Notes: generated from the sequence alone by a model not told the origin. Counted from the first letter of the stretch, positions 7,947-17,895 are shown. The stretch: DNA of 54,553 bases from Candidatus Omnitrophota bacterium (GCA_020632475.1 JACKFM010000008.1:1-54553), one strand, 5' to 3'. Numbers and translations are program-made.

Positions 7947-10900
7947 CAGAAAACCACCTTATCCATTTTAGTTATAATCACATGTGTATCGCGGTTGACG
8001 GCGGTCGGCCCCCAATAATTGAAATGATACGTGAATTGCCCATATCCACCGGCTAATAAGTTGGGTTTTAAATGAACACGTGTAAAACTATTGAGCCCTC
8101 CACTGCGAATACCTTTTCTCACTTGAGATTGAGGCGTTCCCGTGCGTTCAGTCGCATGATAGACGATACAAACCCCCACAGGAATCCTTGAACTCACCAC
8201 CGCGCGAGTACTAAAGACACCATGGTCGTTATGAACTTCAATCCAATCGTTATCCTTGATCCCCATCGCTTCGGCATCGGTTTCACTCAACCAACAAGGT
8301 TCACATCCTCGTGAAAGTGTTAACATTCTTAAATTGTCAGCATAAGTCGAATGAATATGCCACTTACCATGCGGCGTCAGGACATTTAAGATCCGCGCTC
8401 GACCCTGCTTTATGGTCTCTTTCAAGTCCCCATAGGCCTCCGGTTTAGGATTGGGTTTATACGTAGGCAAATGTTCTCCATACTTGATATACATTTCATG
8501 ATCAAGATAAAAATGCTGCCGGCCTGTCAAGGTTCGCCATGGAACTAATCGCTCAACATTATAGGTGTAAGCAGAATAAGCCCTTCCGTCATTCATCAGC
8601 CCGGACCACAAAGGAGACGAATTATAACGTTTCGGCTGAGCCTGAATATCGGCATAATTAATCGCCACATCTTTACTGCCTTCGGCGATGTCAGCTAAGA
8701 CCAGCCCGGTTTTCTTTTCCGCATTTTGGTAAGCGCGAACACACAATTTCCCGTTTGTGAGCGTCGAAAGTTTCATCACCGCATTAGCGGCTTCAATGTC
8801 CTCTTTTAATGAAGGTAGCTTTTTTCCATCATACGTTTGATGCGGAAAATGATTCGAAGCCACCATCTCATCATACACATCTTCACACATATAACTATTG
8901 CCATGAGCACCAAGACCGGTTTTCTTTACGTTTTCACCGAGTGCGATATACTTTTCATAGAGCTTCGTATAGTCCCGCTCAACAACTGCAATATTATGCA
9001 TGGTTTTTCCCGGTACGGCTTCGCACTCCCCCAAATACCAATCTTTGATGGTCGGCTGCGTAATTTCCCCAGGAGAATCATGCGCAATCGGAGCAGTCAC
9101 AATATCCGTTTGCGGATCCGGAATATATTGTTTGGCTAATTCGGAAGTTTTTTTCGTAAGCAAACTAAATATTTCCCAGTCGGTTTTAGACTCCCAGACC
9201 GGTGCAATAGCTTTCGAGAGCGGGTGAATAAAAGAATGCATATCCGTTGAGTTGAGGTCTGCTTTTTCATACCAAGATGCCGCTGGCAGCACAATGTCCG
9301 AGTAAAGCGCTGAGGAATCCATTCGAAAGTTCAGATCAACGACTAAATCCATCTTGCCCGTCGGCGCCTCATCATGCCACTTAACCTCTTCAGTGTGTTG
9401 TTCAGAATCCGGCGCAATGACTGCGTGGTGCGTGCCCAAGTAGTGTTTCAGGCAATACTCCATCCCTTTCATGCTTCCTACGATGGCGTTACCTCGCCAA
9501 ATATACCAAACGCGCGGAAAACTCTCGGGAGCTTCAGGATCACTGATGGCATATTCAAGCTCTTTTGATTTCAACTTTTCAAGAACGTAGTTCTTAATGT
9601 CATCAGCGCTCTTAGCGCCGTTTTCCTTCGCTTCTTTGGCAAGCTCTAAAGTGTTGCGTTTAAATTGCGGGAAGAAAGGCATCCACCCCATACGGACGGC
9701 TTTAAAAATATGATCTGCCATATGCCCTTCGGTCATCTCATTCTTAGGAACGACGTTATAATCCTTAAAATGACCATCCACCCGGTACTGACTCGTGTGC
9801 ATATAATGCCAAATCGGTGTCTGCTGCAAACGCACAGCACCCTGCCAATCTTTACCAAACGCAATCGTCGCCCAGGAATCCATCGGCGCCAGCTTTTCCT
9901 GTCCGACATAATGATTCATCCCGCCGCCATTTTTCCCGACACACCCGGTAAGCATGAGTGTCATAATTGCGGCACGGTAAATGAGATTATTGTGATACCA
10001 GTGATTGATTCCAGCGCCGATAATCACCATACATTTACCTTCGGTCGCACTTGCGGTATCTGCCCATTCACGCGCAAACTGGAGCACGGTCTTAGAATCA
10101 ATGCCCGTAAAGACTTCCTGCCATGCTGGCGTATAAGCGGCGTCACAATCACCATAATCTTTTGGATAATCCCCTTTTAGGCCACGCTCGACACCATATT
10201 GAGCCATCGTAAGATCATACACAGTGGCAACCGCTACCTTCCCATTTACTGTATCCACATACTTTATGGGTACGCCTCTTTTTACATGTTTATCCAGCCC
10301 ATATTCCGAAAAATCGACCTGCAAAACTTCATCACGGTCATCCAGAAAACTCAAAAGCGGATCGTACCCTCCATTTCCTTCTGAGTTTTCTAATTTGAGG
10401 TTCCAATTTCCCTTTTTCTCATCCCATCGATGCCCAACGCTTCCTTTAGGAACAACGTATTTTCCAGATTTCTCGTCGATGTTCACAAACTTCCACTCCC
10501 CATTAGAAATCTCCCGATACTGGGGCAGCTCATTAGCACGCAGAAGACGGCCCGCCGTAAATCGGTTGCCCTCTTTTTCAATTTTTACCAGATAGGGGCT
10601 GTCTGTGTACTGCTTCGTATACTTAATGAAGTATGGATTTTTTTTCTCATGATGGTACTCTTTAAGCACTATATGAGTCACAGCCATCCAAAACGCACCA
10701 TCACTTCCTGCATGAAGAGGAATCCACTGATCCGCATATTTACTGACTTGGCTAAAATCAGGCGAAAAGACAACCGCTTTTGTTCCGTTATGTCTCGACT
10801 CCGCAAAAAAATGACAATCAGGCGTTCGAGTCATGTTTAGGTTCGCACCCATAGCTGCGATCATTTTTGCATTAAACCAATCGGCACTTTCACAGACATC

Positions 10901-11557
10901 CGTTTGCTCACCCCATATCTCAGGAAAAGCGTTTGGTAGATCACAGTACCAATCATAAAAACTTAAGTTAATCCCTCCAAAAAGCTGCAGAAACCTTGAA
11001 CCAGCTGCATAACTCATCATGGACATCGCCGGAATCGGAGAGAACCCGCAAACTCTATCAGGACCATGCGTTTTTGCAGTATAGATATTGGCCACCGCCA
11101 TGATTTCAAGAACTTCATCCCAGGATGACCGCCTGAAGCCTCCTTTGCCTCGCGCTTCTTGATAACGTTTTCTTAATTCCGGATTCCTTTGAATGGCTCC
11201 CCAAGCCCGCAAGGGATCCTTGTGTTTCTCTTTTGCTTCTCGGTAAATGTCGAGAAGTGTCCCGCGAATGAGAGGATATTTAATACGAAGAGGGCTGTAG
11301 AGATACCAGGAAAAGGAAATACCTCTCTGACATCCGCGAGGCTCATACGGAGGAATGGAATCTTCTAAAAGAGGGTAATCCAGTTGCTGCGTTTCCCAGA
11401 CGACAATGCCCTCCTTGACATGGATTTGCCACGAACATCCGCCAGTACAATTGACACCGTGGGTGCTTCTCACAACTTTGTCATGCTGAAATCGGTTGCG
11501 ATAAAACTCTTCCCACTGTCTTGTTTTTGGCGAAATAATATCTTTAATCCATGTCAT
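7946..11557 (-). CDS. narG: respiratory nitrate reductase alpha subunit NarG
   Basis: NarG is the molybdenum bis-MGD catalytic subunit reducing nitrate to nitrite. The [4Fe-4S] motif H-x3-C-x3-C-x34-C is present as His33, Cys37, Cys41 and Cys76. The molybdenum-ligand region reads FYDWYCDLPNAFP, giving the Asp expected in membrane-bound NarG. Its 1203 residues are the usual size. The N-terminus has only a remnant of a twin-arginine-like stretch and no hydrophobic segment, which fits the cytoplasm-facing NarGHI type and not an exported archaeal-type enzyme. It lies 9 bp downstream of the six-haem cytochrome gene, an unusual partner. Confidence 0.98.
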   Translation of the reverse strand: MTWIKDIISPKTRQWEEFYRNRFQHDKVVRSTHGVNCTGGCSWQIHVKEGIVVWETQQLDYPLLEDSIPPYEPRGCQRGISFSWYLYSPLRIKYPLIRGTLLDIYREAKEKHKDPLRAWGAIQRNPELRKRYQEARGKGGFRRSSWDEVLEIMAVANIYTAKTHGPDRVCGFSPIPAMSMMSYAAGSRFLQLFGGINLSFYDWYCDLPNAFPEIWGEQTDVCESADWFNAKMIAAMGANLNMTRTPDCHFFAESRHNGTKAVVFSPDFSQVSKYADQWIPLHAGSDGAFWMAVTHIVLKEYHHEKKNPYFIKYTKQYTDSPYLVKIEKEGNRFTAGRLLRANELPQYREISNGEWKFVNIDEKSGKYVVPKGSVGHRWDEKKGNWNLKLENSEGNGGYDPLLSFLDDRDEVLQVDFSEYGLDKHVKRGVPIKYVDTVNGKVAVATVYDLTMAQYGVERGLKGDYPKDYGDCDAAYTPAWQEVFTGIDSKTVLQFAREWADTASATEGKCMVIIGAGINHWYHNNLIYRAAIMTLMLTGCVGKNGGGMNHYVGQEKLAPMDSWATIAFGKDWQGAVRLQQTPIWHYMHTSQYRVDGHFKDYNVVPKNEMTEGHMADHIFKAVRMGWMPFFPQFKRNTLELAKEAKENGAKSADDIKNYVLEKLKSKELEYAISDPEAPESFPRVWYIWRGNAIVGSMKGMEYCLKHYLGTHHAVIAPDSEQHTEEVKWHDEAPTGKMDLVVDLNFRMDSSALYSDIVLPAASWYEKADLNSTDMHSFIHPLSKAIAPVWESKTDWEIFSLLTKKTSELAKQYIPDPQTDIVTAPIAHDSPGEITQPTIKDWYLGECEAVPGKTMHNIAVVERDYTKLYEKYIALGENVKKTGLGAHGNSYMCEDVYDEMVASNHFPHQTYDGKKLPSLKEDIEAANAVMKLSTLTNGKLCVRAYQNAEKKTGLVLADIAEGSKDVAINYADIQAQPKRYNSSPLWSGLMNDGRAYSAYTYNVERLVPWRTLTGRQHFYLDHEMYIKYGEHLPTYKPNPKPEAYGDLKETIKQGRARILNVLTPHGKWHIHSTYADNLRMLTLSRGCEPCWLSETDAEAMGIKDNDWIEVHNDHGVFSTRAVVSSRIPVGVCIVYHATERTGTPQSQVRKGIRSGGLNSFTRVHLKPNLLAGGYGQFTYHFNYWGPTAVNRDTHVIITKMDKVVF

Positions 11558-11566
11558 AAGTTTCCT

Positions 11567-13267
11567 CTAAATTCCATCTTCTGATTTTTTTTGGCGGTTA
11601 AATAGATTTTTATTCACAGAATCCTTTTTCCGTCTTGCTCCCGCGACAGCTAGAAGCAAAAACAAGAAGACAAGCCCTGCCACCCCCGCCAAAACCATTA
11701 TTTTTTTATGATCTCTAGGACTTTGATTGCCTTCTTCACGATCGGATTCCTGCAGGAAAGCTGTAAGCGCATCAACTTCATCTTCTGTCAGGGGTTTACC
11801 GTTATAAGCTTCCTTCATTAACGGAAAAGGCGGGTTCTTTAAAATACCTTTTACGCCCGCATCCCCCAATCGGGAATAGGAAGTGGTGACTTCTTTAGCT
11901 AAGGATCCGCCGCCAAACAAGGATGCGTTTCTGACATGATGGCAAACCATACAGGACGGCCCCCCATTAAGAAATCTTTGTTTTCCCCTGAATAGATCAA
12001 GTCCTTTGTTGATTTGGGCACGCGGTGCGATTTTGGATGCTGACTCCGGAGTTGTTGCCACACTTTCCTCCACCTCTACATCCTCAGGATTTCTCAAGTA
12101 CTTTAGAATCTCCTCGACATCCTCTTCACTTAATCCCATGTTAACCATGGGAGTCGGGTACTTTTTCATCAGATCCATGACAATTGGATCTTTTGCATTG
12201 ATCATGTCAGTCGGATATTGAATAAATTTTTTCAGCCATTCTCCCTCACGTCGTTCCGTAACACCTTTTAAATCCGGCCCTACACGATCGCCGCCACCAA
12301 TGGTGTGACAAGCAATACAGTTTTTCTGAAACAATAAGTAGCCCTTGGCTGCCCCGCCTGAAACTTTAGCGGAACTTAACGCTTTCGTTTGAACAGGCAG
12401 CACGACGCCCGTTTCAGCCGTTCTTGAATCTGCAACCCCTACGTCCATCATTCTCCTGTCCGAACTTAAACTTTTCAAATAGACCATAAGCGCAGTCACT
12501 TCGTCTTCCAAAAATTCAACTTTCTGCATCTCTGTTTCTTCAGGCTGTGCGGCGGGTTCAGTGATTGCCTCATAAATGTAAGCTAAATTAACGTTTTGGT
12601 TAAATTTATCAAGCAATCTCTCACGATTTTCGTGTGTCGGCATCTTTACATGAAAGCTCGCATCTCCAATATCGGAAAGTGCGGGACCTTTCACGCCGCC
12701 TACATCGCCAACACTGTGGCATGCAAAACAACCTTTTTGATTAAATAGTTGTTTTCCTAAATTGTAATGTGGCGATTGATCTAAACCGGAAGCATGACAT
12801 CTCGTACAGGTTGATTCTATGAAGGAGCCGTCAAGTAACGGTTTTTCCCAGAAATGCTCTGATCCTCTCGCATGTGCGGCCTCAGCCGTGATCGCCCTCC
12901 CCTGTCCGTCATGACAGCTTGTACACCCGACAAAATTCATATCATGTTTGTCCAAGTAATCACCAGGATGTGATTTAAGAGGATGTTCCATATCCACCAT
13001 TCGGCTGTCCTCCATTGCAACATGACAGCTAATGCACCGATCGCTTCGCCCTAGATGAGGCGCAACGATTTGCCGCATCTTGATTTCATAATCCGCAGCT
13101 ATTTCACGCTCTTGCTCTGTTTTTGCCATCAGTTTCAGCTCAGACTTATATTTATTTTGATACCGCTGCCAATCGGTATTTAAGTTCTCGCGCATGGCTT
13201 CCATTGCGAGGAACAGCACAATCACGGCGCTGGCAGCAATAATGATCCATTTAAAATATCGATTCAT
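11567..13267 (-). CDS. membrane-anchored six-haem c-type cytochrome
   Basis: Six CxxCH haem sites are visible in order: CISCH, CTSCH, CTRCH, CFACH, CIACH and CMVCH. An N-terminal hydrophobic segment (IIIAASAVIVLFLA) acts as signal anchor, and a second segment near the C-terminus (VLAGVAGLVFLFLLLAVAG) is followed by a basic tail. The body is therefore periplasmic with two membrane anchors. The last half resembles mono-haem cytochrome c domains in tandem. I chose the ATG at 13267 (566 residues), which begins one base after the cytochrome b stop codon; the longer reading from 13336 would overlap cytochrome b by 68 bp and place extra residues before the anchor. It probably accepts electrons from the Rieske/cytochrome b pair. 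Confidence 0.88.
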   Translation of the reverse strand: MNRYFKWIIIAASAVIVLFLAMEAMRENLNTDWQRYQNKYKSELKLMAKTEQEREIAADYEIKMRQIVAPHLGRSDRCISCHVAMEDSRMVDMEHPLKSHPGDYLDKHDMNFVGCTSCHDGQGRAITAEAAHARGSEHFWEKPLLDGSFIESTCTRCHASGLDQSPHYNLGKQLFNQKGCFACHSVGDVGGVKGPALSDIGDASFHVKMPTHENRERLLDKFNQNVNLAYIYEAITEPAAQPEETEMQKVEFLEDEVTALMVYLKSLSSDRRMMDVGVADSRTAETGVVLPVQTKALSSAKVSGGAAKGYLLFQKNCIACHTIGGGDRVGPDLKGVTERREGEWLKKFIQYPTDMINAKDPIVMDLMKKYPTPMVNMGLSEEDVEEILKYLRNPEDVEVEESVATTPESASKIAPRAQINKGLDLFRGKQRFLNGGPSCMVCHHVRNASLFGGGSLAKEVTTSYSRLGDAGVKGILKNPPFPLMKEAYNGKPLTEDEVDALTAFLQESDREEGNQSPRDHKKIMVLAGVAGLVFLFLLLAVAGARRKKDSVNKNLFNRQKKSEDGI

Positions 13268-13268
13268 A

Positions 13269-14834
13269 TTAGTGAATAGGCCATTGGCTCTTGAGCCAAT
13301 AGAAGTCCCAGTTTGGCCCGCGGTGATAGGTTGCAAAATAAGTTAAAATAATGAAAGACACGATAAAGCACGTAAACAAGGCAATCGCCGAGATTCGGGT
13401 CGAATCAAATTTATAAAGACAGCGGAATGACCAAAATACAAAAAAAGAAACTAAAACGGTGCCCGGATTTATAAAGATAATCACAAGCTGAGGGATATCC
13501 GGAAACCAATTTCGCAGCCATCCAAATTTAACTGTAAATGCCAAGAGCGCGATCGTCACACCCGCTGAATAAACGAGAGATTCTCGAGCGACTTTTCGAC
13601 CCGTGCGATTATCAAACCACCTCCCGAGAGTTTGTTTTTCCCGGTCCAGATAGGGAATGAGCGCAAGCCCAAGAATGGCAATCGTTGGAATTCCAACACC
13701 TCCCATAAAAGCCGAATACGAGACAAGTTCTTGAAGACCCAAAAAATACCAGGGAGCTTTAGCAGGATTTTCCGGGACCGCCGCATTTGCGAGTTCCTTA
13801 AGAGGCGCATCAAAGAAATAGGCAAGGGTACATACGATGGCAAACGTAAGCATAAACAGAGCAAACTCCGCAATAAATAGCGTCGGCCAGCTTGGGATCG
13901 TATTTTCCGGCCCTCGTCCTACAGCAGGCGTTTTTCCTCGAACTAGGCACATCAGGCCATAGGTTTTTTGCGGAGCATTTTCAAAGACATTTCGGGTATT
14001 TCCATCTTCTTCTATACCTTGCAGATCCTTTTCTTTAATATTATCGGGCCTTGCTAAGCCCCCGTCCTTTCTGACGCGCCAGACATGCACACTCAAAATC
14101 ATGATCATCAAAAAAGGAAGGACAATGCAATGCAGCCAAAAGAAACGTGTTAACGCATCCTGCCCAATTTCTTCAGATCCAAGAAGGAGCACCTTCATAA
14201 AGCCCCCCGGATCAAAGTAAGGAGTCAATCCCAACGCATCCGTAAGTTCCCGAGGTGAAGCCGCAATATTCGAGCAAATCGTTACAGCCCAATATGCCAA
14301 TTGGTCCCAAGGTAAAAGATATCCCGTAAAACTGAGTCCGAGCGTCAAAATAAAGAGAACCATTCCCATCAACCAATTAAACGATCGGGTCTCTTTGTAA
14401 GCAGCCGTATAGAAAACTCGCACCATGTGAAGAATGACGCTCACAATCATGACATTGGTTGCCCACCGATGCACGTTACGAATGAAACGCCCGCCAGGAA
14501 CCACATATTGGATGTCTTTAATTGAATCATAAGCAAGATCAACGGACGGTTTGTAATACACCATCAGCAGGATTCCCGTAAGGATCAAGATAAAAAATGA
14601 GGATGCTGCAATCACACCCAAACCAAATGTAAAGGTCTTCTTAAGAGTGTAACGATGAATGCGAGTGCTGTGGATATGCAAAAAGATATTACTCATCACA
14701 GTCTGTGACCGCGCTCGATCAGAATTGGGCTTCCCGTGCCGAACAAACGATTCCAGGAATGTTTTTGGCAATCTCAGAATATTTTTAAAATAATCACGCA
14801 ACCCCATCTCGCCTTTACCTTTTTTAGATTGCAT
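13269..14834 (-). CDS. cytochrome b of a bc1/b6f-type complex
   Basis: This 521-residue membrane protein has the four-helix haem core and C-terminal helices fused in one chain. The paired haem ligands show as NVHRWATNVMIVSVILH in helix B and FFWLHCIVLPFLMIMILSVH in helix D. The quinol-site motif that reads PEWY in bc1 is APWYFLGLQELV here, closer to the b6f/menaquinol style. A polar 50-residue N-terminal extension precedes the core. The start overlaps the Rieske gene by 11 bp. With the Rieske protein and the six-haem cytochrome it makes a complete quinol:cytochrome c module inside the nitrate operon. Confidence 0.93.
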   Translation of the reverse strand: MQSKKGKGEMGLRDYFKNILRLPKTFLESFVRHGKPNSDRARSQTVMSNIFLHIHSTRIHRYTLKKTFTFGLGVIAASSFFILILTGILLMVYYKPSVDLAYDSIKDIQYVVPGGRFIRNVHRWATNVMIVSVILHMVRVFYTAAYKETRSFNWLMGMVLFILTLGLSFTGYLLPWDQLAYWAVTICSNIAASPRELTDALGLTPYFDPGGFMKVLLLGSEEIGQDALTRFFWLHCIVLPFLMIMILSVHVWRVRKDGGLARPDNIKEKDLQGIEEDGNTRNVFENAPQKTYGLMCLVRGKTPAVGRGPENTIPSWPTLFIAEFALFMLTFAIVCTLAYFFDAPLKELANAAVPENPAKAPWYFLGLQELVSYSAFMGGVGIPTIAILGLALIPYLDREKQTLGRWFDNRTGRKVARESLVYSAGVTIALLAFTVKFGWLRNWFPDIPQLVIIFINPGTVLVSFFVFWSFRCLYKFDSTRISAIALFTCFIVSFIILTYFATYHRGPNWDFYWLKSQWPIH

Positions 14835-15315
14835 ATCGGGTACCTATCGGAACTTTTCTCATTGTATCCACAATCAGCTTTCCGTCCGGCAGCTGAGAAA
14901 CCTTGAGCCATTCTAACGCTTTCGGCGCAGGCCCAATTTTTACCTTCCCATTTTCATCAAACTTGGATCCATGACAGGGACATTCAAAGAGCCCTGCGTG
15001 CTTGCTGACAATGCATCCCAAATGCGTACAAATAAGAGAAATTGCAAATAACCCGCCTGCATCTCTTCTTACGATAACCTTTTTATCCTCAAATATTTTT
15101 TCTGCGCCCACAGGAAAATCTTCCACTCTTCCAATTTTAAAAATCTTCGGAATATCGGGAAACAGAGCAGGCTTTGGGAACCTCAATAACCCGAACAAGA
15201 CAAAACTTAATGCTGCTCCCACAGCCCCATAGACAACCGTCGTAAGAAAATCACGCCGGCTCATCGATTCGACTTCATAAGCAGACGTTCCCTTAACTGC
15301 GTCAACATTGCTCAT
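14824..15315 (-). CDS. Rieske [2Fe-2S] protein
   Basis: The two cluster-binding boxes are CTHLGC and CPCHGSKF, giving the two Cys and two His ligands of a Rieske cluster. A twin-arginine signal anchor (MSRRDFLTTVV followed by a hydrophobic stretch) lies at the N-terminus, as is normal for Rieske subunits. I chose the ATG at 15315, which overlaps the upstream stop codon as ATGA and has AAGGAG 8 nt before it; an in-frame GTG nine bases earlier is less likely. At 163 residues it has ordinary length. It partners the adjacent cytochrome b. Confidence 0.94.
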   Translation of the reverse strand: MSNVDAVKGTSAYEVESMSRRDFLTTVVYGAVGAALSFVLFGLLRFPKPALFPDIPKIFKIGRVEDFPVGAEKIFEDKKVIVRRDAGGLFAISLICTHLGCIVSKHAGLFECPCHGSKFDENGKVKIGPAPKALEWLKVSQLPDGKLIVDTMRKVPIGTRYAI

Positions 15316-17180
15316 ACAAAACACTCCTTAAAAGAGTACCGCTCCATGGTAATTGCATCTGCCGGACAACGAATCGCACACAGCGCGCATCGTATGCATT
15401 TTTCCTCATCCTTTATAATTGCCGATAACTCATCGGTTTGCTTTTGTTCTCGGACTAGATCGGTTAACTGACTAAAATCCTTGTTGCCATCCAATTCGGA
15501 AACAGGAACCAATTTAAGACAAAGCTCAGGACAAATATCCGCGCAAGCGCCGCAAAGAATGCAACGATTCCCATCGAAGACAGTATTGACTCCACAGTCG
15601 AGGCATCGAGAAGCTTCCACTTGCGCTTGCATACAACTAAACCCTTTTTCTATGAGCGTTTGCGTGCCCATTATTCTTTGCTCAACAGGCGCGCTTGCAA
15701 GCGCTTGGCGTTTTAGCTTTTCATACCCCATTTCCCTACCGTATTGCTCGATAGGAATGTGAAGCTCAACGGTTTGAGACTTAAGCTTCTCACCCGTCAG
15801 CTTGTGGAATATTGAACGAGCCGCCTTCTTTCCGCTTGCGATCGCATCGATCATTAATTTAGGTCCATGCGCCAAGTCACCAGCTAGAAATACGCCATCC
15901 GCTGTGGTTTCCTGGGTCTTAGGATCACAAATCACAATTCCTCGTTCGTTAGTTTTGATGGAATGCTTTTCAGGTTGGATGAATGAAATATCGGAGCTTT
16001 GGCCGACAGCCATAAGAACTGCATCGGCCTCTAAAACCAACTCCTGCTTAGGGTCATATTGAGGATTAAACCGTTTATTTTCGTCGAAGATAGAAATGAC
16101 CTTGTGAAAAACAACACCTTTTACTTTGCCCTTTTCAGTCAGTATTTTTTGAGGCCCGTACCCATTAATTCGCTTTACTCCCTCCTCCTCACCTTCGAGA
16201 ATCTCGATCTCATCGGCCAACATTTGCTCTCGTGGCTCAAGACAGCAGAGCGTTGCCTCGACCCCCGCTTCTTCTCTGCGCAGTGTTCCAACAATATCCA
16301 TTTGCTGTCTGCGCAAGGCCGTTCGCGCCACATCATAAGCGACATTCCCACCTCCGATAATCACCACTTTTTTACCCATATGATGAGGCTCATTGAGCGC
16401 GACAGCCCGTAAAAATTCTACGCCTCCATAGACACCCTCTGCATCATGACCGGGAATTGGAACTCTCCGTGATTTTTTACACCCAACCGCAATCACGACA
16501 GCATCATGTCTTTTTCTCAAGTCATCAAACGATATATCTCTACCAACTGCACAATTTGTTTTAATTTGAACTCCAAGCGCTTGGATGACTGCCACTTCTG
16601 CTTCAATAATTTCTCTAGGCAATCGGTACGCTGGTACCCCTAAGTAGAGCATTCCAGCCGGCACAGGTTCCATTTCATAGATGACCACGTTGAATCCCAT
16701 TAAAGCGAGATCATGAGCCGCCGCCAAACCCGCCGGCCCCGAACCGATAATACCAATGCTTTTCCCTTTAGTTTTACTCTTCGGATGATGCTCAACACCT
16801 TCCCACAAACTCCCCAAATCCTCAGAACCTGAACACATTCGGTCCTCAAGCGTTTCGCGAAGCTGCTTAAGCAAAGTCAATGGTTCTTTCAGGTCAGAGG
16901 GGAATCCTTCTTCATGGGCGGAACGCTTAAGCGCCCGAATGGAAATACTCTGGTCTATACTGCCACGGCGGCAGGCTGATTCGCAGGGTGCGCCACATAC
17001 TCTGCCGCAAATAGATGCTAATGGGTTGGGTGCACGTGCTATAAGGTAAGCTTCTTCAAATTTTCCTTCAGAGATGGCCCGAACATAACCGCGTGCGTCG
17101 GTATGCACAGGGCAGGCGCTTTGGCATTTAATTTGATCTTTCCAATATTGCGTATCAGGAATTTCAACTTTTAATTTCAA
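15312..17180 (-). CDS. GltD-like FAD/NAD(P)H oxidoreductase with N- and C-terminal Fe-S domains
   Basis: This 622-residue cytoplasmic protein resembles the small subunit of glutamate synthase and related NAD(P)H:acceptor units. The N-terminus has a Cys-rich helical cluster region (CQSACPVHTDARGY, then CGRVCGAPCESAC). Next come a FAD-binding GxGxxG (GIIGSGPAGLAAAHD) and an NAD(P)-binding one (VVIIGGGNVAYDVART). The C-terminus carries two [4Fe-4S] ferredoxin motifs, CILCGACADICPELC and CIRCALCAIRCPA. No glutamate synthase large subunit is nearby; instead it overlaps the Rieske gene by four bases. It is best read as the electron-input module, perhaps NAD(P)H to the quinone/cytochrome b unit. Real donor and acceptor are unknown. 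Confidence 0.88.
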   Translation of the reverse strand: MKLKVEIPDTQYWKDQIKCQSACPVHTDARGYVRAISEGKFEEAYLIARAPNPLASICGRVCGAPCESACRRGSIDQSISIRALKRSAHEEGFPSDLKEPLTLLKQLRETLEDRMCSGSEDLGSLWEGVEHHPKSKTKGKSIGIIGSGPAGLAAAHDLALMGFNVVIYEMEPVPAGMLYLGVPAYRLPREIIEAEVAVIQALGVQIKTNCAVGRDISFDDLRKRHDAVVIAVGCKKSRRVPIPGHDAEGVYGGVEFLRAVALNEPHHMGKKVVIIGGGNVAYDVARTALRRQQMDIVGTLRREEAGVEATLCCLEPREQMLADEIEILEGEEEGVKRINGYGPQKILTEKGKVKGVVFHKVISIFDENKRFNPQYDPKQELVLEADAVLMAVGQSSDISFIQPEKHSIKTNERGIVICDPKTQETTADGVFLAGDLAHGPKLMIDAIASGKKAARSIFHKLTGEKLKSQTVELHIPIEQYGREMGYEKLKRQALASAPVEQRIMGTQTLIEKGFSCMQAQVEASRCLDCGVNTVFDGNRCILCGACADICPELCLKLVPVSELDGNKDFSQLTDLVREQKQTDELSAIIKDEEKCIRCALCAIRCPADAITMERYSFKECFV

Positions 17181-17192
17181 AATAGGATCTCT

Positions 17193-17660
17193 CTATTTAT
17201 TCAAGGCCTTCGAGTTACCTATACGTTTCAAAATTTTCTTTCTTTTTCTACCATCACCCAAATCGCCCAACTTAACGGCATTGAGGTCATCCAGCAGTTT
17301 TTGCTTTGTCCCCGCCCAAACATTATGAATCGCGCAAGGATTTTTCTGATTACAGTGCGGCATCCCCATAACACAATGGTTAAAACTGTTCTCACCATCA
17401 ACCGCACAGATGATCTCAAACACCGAAAGACGCCCCGCATCCCTTGCTAATTGGTAACCGCCGCCAGGTCCTGGGATCGATTTCAAAACACCTATCCGTG
17501 AAAGAATCTGCAATCCCTTTCGCGTATAAAACTCCGGAATTCTCAAAGCTTTGCAAATCTTTGCAGCCAAAAAACGTTTGTCTCCTTTTTGCGTCATCAT
17601 GTATCCGATAACTCGGATGACATATTCACAGCTTTTAGAGTACAAGCGAAATTTATACAT
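17193..17660 (-). CDS. Rrf2-family transcriptional regulator (NsrR/IscR-like)
   Basis: This 155-residue protein has the Rrf2 winged-helix N-terminus (SKSCEYVIRVIGYM, then RIPEFYTRKGLQILSRIGVLKSIPG-GGGYQLA). It carries three cysteines spaced C-x6-C-x5-C in NHCVMGMPHCNQKNPCAIHN, as in [Fe-S]-binding members such as NsrR and IscR. It is the first gene of the nar operon and ends 12 bp before the GltD-like gene. Because the pathway makes nitrite and hence NO, an NO- or redox-sensing role is likely, but the specific signal cannot be told. A GGxG-rich wing and charged C-terminal tail complete it. The ATG is preceded by only a weak ribosome site. Confidence 0.9.
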   Translation of the reverse strand: MYKFRLYSKSCEYVIRVIGYMMTQKGDKRFLAAKICKALRIPEFYTRKGLQILSRIGVLKSIPGPGGGYQLARDAGRLSVFEIICAVDGENSFNHCVMGMPHCNQKNPCAIHNVWAGTKQKLLDDLNAVKLGDLGDGRKRKKILKRIGNSKALNK

Positions 17661-17677
17661 TTAGGTTATACTAACGC

Positions 17678-17701
17678 ATTATGGATATACATGTCCATAA
17701 T
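17678..17701. promoter_or_regulatory. inverted repeat upstream of the Rrf2 gene (probable operator)
   Basis: Perfect 8-bp arms ATTATGGA and TCCATAAT are separated by 8 bp. The site is 18 bp upstream of the regulator's start codon, where it would overlap or abut the operon promoter. Its size (24 bp) fits a dimeric winged-helix regulator, most simply autoregulation by the Rrf2 protein. Confidence 0.5.
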
Positions 17702-17895
17702 TATTAACGACCATTGACACCATTGTTTTTAGAAGCGAGATTCGCAATGCCCTGCGGGCTCTAATTTCAAAATTTAAAGACAAAATGCATTATCAAGCGG
17801 TCTTTCCTTCGAATTTATTATTTTTTGAGCCGTAAGAGCCGGCTGGAAGGTAAGTTCTTGGAACTAAGTTCGGGGAGATAAGGGCTAGTTAATTT

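Noticed and set aside
9665..10180. 171-codon open frame on the plus strand
   Set aside because: It is antisense to narG catalytic-domain sequence and has no ribosome site or motif.
13268..13336. Longer start for the six-haem cytochrome
   Set aside because: It would overlap cytochrome b by 68 bp and precede the signal anchor with a non-hydrophobic tail; the ATG at 13267 directly follows the cytochrome b stop.
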